Of a stretch of 11,798 nt of DNA, positions 7,246-11,798 are shown piece by piece. Numbering within the stretch: the stretch's first letter is position 1; every line of letters starts with the position of its first letter. Below the pieces are notes generated by a model. The model worked only from the letters and a program-made list of their open reading frames with translations. It did no database searches and was not told the DNA's origin. Origin of the DNA: Helicobacter sp. (GTDB lineage: Bacteria > Campylobacterota > Campylobacteria > Campylobacterales > Helicobacteraceae); NCBI RefSeq assembly GCF_029067145.1, contig NZ_JAIEFA010000062.1, positions 1 through 11,798 of the forward strand, given 5' to 3'. Both the position numbers and the translations under genes were made by a program.

Positions 7246-8526
7246 TTAGCGATTCCATTGCGCCAACAAAGTCAAAAAAACATTCTGGAGCGATTCTACT
7301 TCACTCAAACGCACACACTCGTTAATGGAGTGAATGCTATCGTTGCACACGCCACATTCCACTACACTCACTCCATATTCCGCAAAATACCGCGCGTCGC
7401 TTGTGCCTCCACTCGTGCTAAGCTCTGGAGCAAAACCATTTTGGGAGTCTAGCACTTTTGCAATTCTTTGCACAATCAAGCTTTGCTTGTCTGTTAAAAA
7501 AGGCTTAGAGCTTTGGTTTAACTCTAAAGAATGCGGAATCTTGGCAAGCAAGTTTTCTAAATATCGGCGCAAATCCTCTAAACTCGTCTGCGTAGAATTG
7601 CGCACATTAAACATTATCTTTAAATCTTGTGGCGTAACATTCACGACTTCCAACCCCCCGCGAATGTCTGTAATCACAAGCTTGCTTGGCTCAAACTCCG
7701 CACTTCCTTTGTCTAGCTCATATCCTGCGATTTGTGGAAGATAAGGCGCAAGAATCTCCACAGGATTTACGCACTTCTTGGGATAGGCAACGTGCCCTTG
7801 CTTGCCAAAGATTTTTAAGATTCCATTGATAGAACCGCGCCTCCCGACTTTTATCATATCGCCAAACCTCTCCACGCTCGTAGGCTCGGCAACAATCGCA
7901 AAATCAGGCAACAAATCACGTTCTTTTAAGCATTCTAAAGTATATTTTGTGCCAAAAATTGCCGCGCCCTCCTCATCACTTGTGAGAAGCACAGAGACGA
8001 TTCCACTCAATCCTTGTAATCTTGTGGAATCGCTAGAATCTTGCGCCCTTTGGGATTCCACATTTGCGCCTTTTGTGGAAGTTTGCAAGTTTTGCGATTC
8101 TAAACAATCCACAAACTCCCGAATCGCACAGACAAAAGCCGCTACCCCTGCTTTCATATCTTGCGCGCCCCTGCCATAGAGGAATCCCTCCTTTATCGTA
8201 GGATTAAAAGGCTCACTCGCCCAACCCTCGCCCGGTGGCACGACATCAATATGCCCCGCAAAGCATAAATGCGTTTTTGCACCCTGTAATTCCGCGTTAG
8301 AATCGTTAGAATCCACCCTTCGCGATTCCGCATTGCACGCATTCAAATCCTTGTAAAGAAAAAGATTTTTCACACCCTCTTTGTTAAACTCTAATGCTTC
8401 AAAATCGTGTAAAATCTCTCTAATATACGCATAGATTCCACATTCTCGCGGCGTGATAGTTGGATAAGTGATGAGCTGCTTTAAAACCTCTATGCTATTG
8501 GTTTGTCCTTTTACTTTGGGTTGCAT
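7246..8526 (-). CDS. dapE: Succinyl-diaminopimelate desuccinylase with two in-frame insertions
   Basis: Zinc M20 hydrolase that removes succinate from N-succinyl-L,L-diaminopimelate in lysine/meso-DAP synthesis, supplying peptidoglycan. Motifs are intact: His92 and Asp94 in FAGHIDVVPPG, Asp123 in GRGAQDMKAG, Glu185-Glu186 in LTSDEEG, Glu214 in VAEPT, and His399 in CNDSIHSINE. The protein has 426 residues, about 45 more than usual. The excess sits in two Ser/Asp/Gln-rich stretches (about 60-84 and 142-173), both between conserved segments and both absent from typical homologues. Each contains the sequence E-S-x-R...D-S...L-Q-G, and the underlying DNA is similar. AAGGA lies 5 nt before the ATG at 8526, with a TATAAT about 45 nt upstream. 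Since catalytic motifs and frame are kept, the enzyme is presumably active. Confidence 0.95.
   Translation of the reverse strand: MQPKVKGQTNSIEVLKQLITYPTITPRECGIYAYIREILHDFEALEFNKEGVKNLFLYKDLNACNAESRRVDSNDSNAELQGAKTHLCFAGHIDVVPPGEGWASEPFNPTIKEGFLYGRGAQDMKAGVAAFVCAIREFVDCLESQNLQTSTKGANVESQRAQDSSDSTRLQGLSGIVSVLLTSDEEGAAIFGTKYTLECLKERDLLPDFAIVAEPTSVERFGDMIKVGRRGSINGILKIFGKQGHVAYPKKCVNPVEILAPYLPQIAGYELDKGSAEFEPSKLVITDIRGGLEVVNVTPQDLKIMFNVRNSTQTSLEDLRRYLENLLAKIPHSLELNQSSKPFLTDKQSLIVQRIAKVLDSQNGFAPELSTSGGTSDARYFAEYGVSVVECGVCNDSIHSINECVRLSEVESLQNVFLTLLAQWNR
8011..8061 (-). repeat. In-frame palindromic insert 2 in dapE
   Basis: Codes for residues 157-172 (ESQRAQDSSDSTRLQG). The DNA is bounded by a perfect 8-bp inverted repeat, GTGGAATC (8024-8031) and GATTCCAC (8054-8061), with 22 bp between. 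It aligns with insert 1 at 8281-8328 at about 80% nucleotide identity when two 3-nt gaps are allowed. Confidence 0.6.
8281..8328 (-). repeat. In-frame palindromic insert 1 in dapE
   Basis: Codes for residues 67-82 (ESRRVDSNDSNAELQG). It shares with insert 2 the coding-strand blocks GAATC, AAGGG, GATTCTA, CGATTC and TTACA in the same order. A shorter inverted repeat (GAATCG...CGATTC) is still visible. It lies just before the metal-binding GHID motif, where family members have only a short turn. Confidence 0.6.
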
Positions 8527-8570
8527 TGGAATCCTTAATTAAATTTATTTTAATTCTTATAGAATACTTT

Positions 8571-8576
8571 ATTATA
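8571..8576 (-). promoter_or_regulatory. dapE promoter -10 box
   Basis: A perfect TATAAT on the minus strand lies 44 nt upstream of the dapE ATG. No TTGACA-like box lies 17 bp upstream (ATGATA there), which is normal for Helicobacter sigma-70 promoters. Confidence 0.55.
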
Positions 8577-8805
8577 GATGAGTAGAATGTTTTTATCATA
8601 AACAAAACCAAATTTAAAGAAGCTTAAATTGAGAAAATAATAGAATCCTGCGCAGGCAAAGCTTCCTCTTTTATCTTTAGAAATATAAATCTTGCGAGTA
8701 AGCCAACTTCTTGTCTTGATGACTTTTAAGATATTTACTCAGACTTGATAGTCTCTATTTGATATGCCTATACCGCTCCGCAAACTCTACAAATCAAATC
8801 ATTAG

Positions 8806-8867
8806 AAAAAGTGTTCATAATCACTCTTTCCCCCTCCTCTTTTAATGGCTATAGGGGGGAGTGTTTT
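8806..8867. terminator. Hairpin downstream of the autotransporter gene (probable terminator)
   Basis: CACTC+CCCCC (8822-8826, 8830-8834) pairs with GGGGG+GAGTG (8854-8863), leaving a TTT bulge on one side and a 19-nt loop. On plus it is followed by TTTTATTT. On minus, the autotransporter's direction, a second short hairpin AGTG...CACT (8825-8810) runs straight into a T-run (8810-8806) and shares sequence with the large stem. It may act in both directions, and lies about 55-110 bp after the autotransporter stop. Confidence 0.5.
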
Positions 8868-8918
8868 ATTTCAAAGTGGAGATTTGATAGAGTGAGTGGC
8901 TTTTGCTCCTAACATTCC

Positions 8919-11798
8919 TTACCACCATATTCCCAATCTCACATAGCCTGTATGGGATTGAGTTTTGTCTCCTAAGATTCCATTATAGTTTAAGGATAAT
9001 TCCATATTTTCTAGAATATTATAAGTGATTCCCACATTAGTAAAAGCAAAATAATCCGAACTTCTCACTTCTTCATTTAAAGGGAATCCAGCAGCAATTC
9101 CTCTGACTTTTCCGTCTTCATAAAGATTCCAATAAGCTCCTAAGGAAACATTATATTTGACCGTTGGGTTTGCTGCCCTTTGCCATCTTAGAGCAGTAAT
9201 TACATCTACAAAGTTTGCATCTTCAGAATAATAATGTTCTTTGATGCTTCCATAATTTAGCGTGTAATTCTCCATACTAGTCCCTTGATAAGCTAGTCCA
9301 ATCTCTGGAGAAAGCACGGAGTTATCATAGATATTATAAATATTTGCTCCCACTTTGGATTCCATACCATAACCTATGCTTTTTGGCTTTGCTTTTGCCT
9401 CTCCCCTCTCATAACCTCTATTGATTTTGTATTGACTTCTACCTAATTTTGCATTTCCTGATAGATAATACTCCACCAATCCTTTTCTATGCAAGACATT
9501 ATAATAAGAAACTCCCATAAGAAACGAAGTATCATTAATATCTAAACCCCCATTGAAAGAAGGACTACTAAGACCTTTATCTGCTCTTTCATATCCAAAA
9601 AAGCCCCCTACTATTCCTGCATCATTCTTTAAAGGAGTTTGGATTCCAGCAAGAAATCCTCTTGTGTGCCCTTTTATATCTCCACCTCCTATATCAGAAG
9701 AATCATAAGAGAAATAAGGTGCAATAAAAGTATAATATTCCCCTCCACTTTTATTAGCAATAAATATATCATCTAATTCTCTAAGCAAATCTTCATCGCT
9801 CCAAATTTGCGCAGTAGATTCTGCATTCTCTGAAAGAATCATATCTTGAGTGAGTGAAGCATATTTTTCTGACTTGCCAAGATTATAAGATTCCAAAGAT
9901 TCAAGATTAGATTCTTTGGAATTTTCAAAATTCGTTTGAAAGTTTTTAATGCTAAATTCTTTAAGAATAGAATTAATTCTAATATCTCTTAATCGGCTAT
10001 TGGTGATAAGAGATTGAGAGACTTTAGAGCCAGAGAGGGCGGAGGTATCAAGCGTAAGGCTTGCTGCTTGTCCTCTTTTAGCATAAAAATCATTTAAAAT
10101 TACACTTGAATTTCTAACAAAAACACTAAACTCACTTTCATTGCCGTTTTCATCTAGCCCTATGATACAATTTTCATTTTGGCAATTACTACCAAAGCTA
10201 ACGCCTTGTTCCTCAATTAAATCTTCTAGTGTAAGCCCCTCTCTTTCAACTTGAGCAGTGATTTGTTTGATAAAGATTCCACCCTTTACCCCTGCATCAA
10301 CTTTTAGTTTATTAAAGCGTGTGGGAGAAACATTTTCAATCGTAATGGCTTTTAGGGTATTATTCTCATTTTTAATATGCAAATCGTCATTTGTCAAACC
10401 AATGTTCCCTGTGGAAGCTAATATCATTGTGCCACCATTCTGATTTACGATTCCACCAGCAAGTGTGCCTGTGTTGGTTAGATGAGAGATTGTGCCAGAG
10501 TTGGTAAGTGTCTGAGTAATCGTGCCACCATTGGTAAGGTTGGAGATTGCACCAGAGTTAGTGAGAGTATCTATCGTGCCTTGGTTGTTATTGAGATTCC
10601 CAATTGTGCCACTATTTGTGATTCCTCCAGAAATCGCACTTGTGGAAGTAAGCGTTTGGATTGTGCCTTGATTGGTAACTCCATTATTAATAGATTCTGC
10701 AGTTAGAGCATTAATATTTCCACTATTAGTAATTCCATTTTGAATGGAATCTACATCAAGAGAAGAAATTGTGCCACTATTTATGATTTGATTGGCAACT
10801 CGCAACATAATATCACTAATTGTGCCTGTGTTGGTTATTCGATTGTTAATCGTCCCATTTGTAGATTCCACTCTCTCTATTTTACCCTTATTTTCAAAAT
10901 TATCTATCGTGCCTTGGTTGGTGAGAGTTTCTATCTTACCACTCGTTTCGTTAGTGAAATTATTAATGTATCCCCTATTATTGTTGTTGTCAATCCTTGT
11001 AATCTCACCCGAGTTAGAGAGATTAGTAATGGTTCTTTGGTTAGAGATACTATTAATAATGCCACCATTGTTATTATTCAAAGTGGTAATTGTGCCAGAA
11101 TTATCAATTCCACTACTTGTTCCTTTTATCTCTCCACTATTATTAATTGTAGTAATCGTGCCCCCATTGAGGATTCCTTTGTTGCCCTCACCGATTGTAC
11201 CATTATTGGTAAGAGTGGTGATTGTGCCATAATTATCAATTCCGTTACTTGTTCCTGTCATCTTTCCACTATTATTAATTGTAGTAATCGTGTTACCACT
11301 ACTGTTATGAATAGCCCATCTTGCACTTATTGTTGCATTATTTTGATTATTAATCGTTCCAATATTGGATCGATTTCTATTTGAAATCCCATCATCTCCA
11401 TTTGTTGAAATTGTGCCTTGATTGTCAATTGTGTTAATAGTAGCATTGTCTACACTGATTCCTCGCCTTCCTCCTTGAATTGTCCCTTTATTCACAACTT
11501 CATTTATTGTAGTATTTCGATTTATCGTTACTGTTCCTTCTCCTGCCGTTCCTGTTACCGTTGCTCCTGGTTGAATTTCAACGTTTGCATTAGAAGGTGT
11601 GTTAGAAGAGTTTATAGTAACTCTAGATTCTGTTCCTATGGTGCATTGATTTCCATTGCAAGTGTAAGCATATGCAGAAGAAGAAAAAACAATCATTGCA
11701 CAAATGGTAGATAACTTTAAATATTGTGGGAAATTAGAGACTTTGGATTGGTCGCAAATATTGGATTGAAAGGATTGGCTATTTAAATCATGTAAATG
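8919..11798 (-). CDS. Autotransporter (type V secretion), beta-helix passenger, 5' end beyond the window
   Basis: Self-exported outer-membrane/surface protein; the effector role is unknown. The frame is open from the right edge to the stop at 8919 (959 codons visible). The first in-frame ATG (11696) would give a signal peptide lacking a basic n-region and has no SD. Upstream codons encode ...YLKLSTICAMIVFSSSAYA, a proper signal with cleavage after AYA, so the start lies outside. In numbering from that ATG, the passenger spans about 20-440 with roughly 28 Asn/Thr-rich N-x-G-T-I repeats, as expected for a beta-helix. A non-repeat region follows (440-650), with an Asp/Glu/Ser-rich linker. The autotransporter barrel (about 655-925) starts YYTFIAPYFSYD and ends GYVRLGIWW with a terminal aromatic. 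Cys pairs C-x4-C occur at 13/18 and 505/510. It is not VacA by visible motifs. Confidence 0.92.
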   Translation of the reverse strand, partial: HLHDLNSQSFQSNICDQSKVSNFPQYLKLSTICAMIVFSSSAYAYTCNGNQCTIGTESRVTINSSNTPSNANVEIQPGATVTGTAGEGTVTINRNTTINEVVNKGTIQGGRRGISVDNATINTIDNQGTISTNGDDGISNRNRSNIGTINNQNNATISARWAIHNSSGNTITTINNSGKMTGTSNGIDNYGTITTLTNNGTIGEGNKGILNGGTITTINNSGEIKGTSSGIDNSGTITTLNNNNGGIINSISNQRTITNLSNSGEITRIDNNNNRGYINNFTNETSGKIETLTNQGTIDNFENKGKIERVESTNGTINNRITNTGTISDIMLRVANQIINSGTISSLDVDSIQNGITNSGNINALTAESINNGVTNQGTIQTLTSTSAISGGITNSGTIGNLNNNQGTIDTLTNSGAISNLTNGGTITQTLTNSGTISHLTNTGTLAGGIVNQNGGTMILASTGNIGLTNDDLHIKNENNTLKAITIENVSPTRFNKLKVDAGVKGGIFIKQITAQVEREGLTLEDLIEEQGVSFGSNCQNENCIIGLDENGNESEFSVFVRNSSVILNDFYAKRGQAASLTLDTSALSGSKVSQSLITNSRLRDIRINSILKEFSIKNFQTNFENSKESNLESLESYNLGKSEKYASLTQDMILSENAESTAQIWSDEDLLRELDDIFIANKSGGEYYTFIAPYFSYDSSDIGGGDIKGHTRGFLAGIQTPLKNDAGIVGGFFGYERADKGLSSPSFNGGLDINDTSFLMGVSYYNVLHRKGLVEYYLSGNAKLGRSQYKINRGYERGEAKAKPKSIGYGMESKVGANIYNIYDNSVLSPEIGLAYQGTSMENYTLNYGSIKEHYYSEDANFVDVITALRWQRAANPTVKYNVSLGAYWNLYEDGKVRGIAAGFPLNEEVRSSDYFAFTNVGITYNILENMELSLNYNGILGDKTQSHTGYVRLGIWW
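10427..11580 (-). repeat. Degenerate short repeats of the passenger (N-x-G-T-I units)
   Basis: The plus strand shows ATTGTGCC or ATCGTGCC at least a dozen times, usually 30-60 bp apart, which is the complement of codons for G-T-I. They encode units such as NSGTI, NQGTI, NKGKI and NGGTI followed by x-x-L-x-N. The regular hydrophobic spacing and Asn ladder are typical of right-handed beta-helix passengers. Confidence 0.85.
11082..11292 (-). repeat. 132-bp-period tandem duplication in the autotransporter passenger
   Basis: Positions 11082-11160 and 11214-11292 are 79-bp direct repeats with about 7 mismatches, offset by 132 bp (44 codons). They encode near-identical stretches around TITTINNSG and GTS-x-GIDN-x-GTITTL. 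This is a recent duplication on top of the older, degenerate 10-11-residue repeats. Confidence 0.8.

Larger units (their letters stand above)
8527..8918. other. 392-bp intergenic region between dapE and the autotransporter
   Basis: Contains the dapE promoter at its left end and a G/C-run hairpin at its right end. Between them no complete gene is found. On the minus strand ATG 8818 opens a 16-codon frame containing CRVCG after a plausible purine-rich SD, then stops. Further on, one frame is open for about 60 codons to a TAA at 8550 but lacks a start codon. The broken frames could be a decayed gene, or chance in AT-rich DNA. A 10-bp palindrome CCTGCGCAGG lies at 8647-8656. No tRNA is recognised. 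Confidence 0.4.

Noticed and set aside
8768..8818. 16-codon minus-strand ORF with CRVCG as a real small protein
   Set aside because: It has a plausible SD, but it is too short to separate from chance and lies at the expected terminator of the upstream gene.
8854..8859. Six-G tract as a phase-variation switch
   Set aside because: It is short, outside any coding frame and part of a hairpin stem, so no on/off effect on a protein can be argued from the sequence.
10740..11384. Long plus-strand open frames opposite the autotransporter and other genes
   Set aside because: They are antisense shadows of repeat-rich or AT-biased coding sequence, with no ribosome binding site and no recognisable protein.
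10420..11580. Regular repeats that might be a CRISPR array
   Set aside because: Units are degenerate, spacing is irregular in length and always codon-compatible, and the minus strand is one continuous open frame. They are protein repeats of the autotransporter.

Overview
This AT-rich window looks like a Helicobacter (Campylobacterota) chromosome, probably a non-pylori species. The protein set fits: a class II DAHP synthase, a UPF0114 membrane protein, LolA, a NIT-domain chemoreceptor and a large asparagine/threonine-repeat autotransporter. Genes are tightly packed, have AAGGA-type ribosome binding sites, and TATAAT-like -10 boxes appear without clear -35 boxes. The species assignment is inference; no rRNA or species marker is present.

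Layout: 1-6138 holds a run of minus-strand genes, read right to left. They are an NIT-domain methyl-accepting chemotaxis protein, a UPF0114/YqhA membrane protein (TTG start), lolA, gltA, class II DAHP synthase, and the 5' end of a gene cut by the window edge that resembles an LPS core heptose kinase. yqhA and lolA are 9 bp apart and surely cotranscribed. gltA has its own 115-bp leader with a palindrome and a candidate promoter. A divergent intergenic region (6139-6328) separates this run from a plus-strand M48 lipoprotein metalloprotease. That gene converges on dapE (minus) across about 150 bp containing a REP-like palindromic element. dapE carries two related in-frame, DNA-repeat-like insertions. 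A 392-bp gap (8527-8918) holds the dapE promoter, a strong hairpin and what may be decayed coding sequence. The rest (8919 to the right edge) is the 3' 96% or more of a type V autotransporter. Its reading frame stays open to the edge, so its true start is outside.

The genes do not form a single pathway. gltA (TCA entry), DAHP synthase (shikimate entry) and dapE (lysine/mesodiaminopimelate) are core metabolism. LolA, the M48 lipoprotein, the possible heptose kinase and the autotransporter all concern the cell envelope. The most unusual signals are at DNA level: marked over-representation of GAATC/GATTC across the window, and the twin palindromic inserts inside dapE built around that same word.
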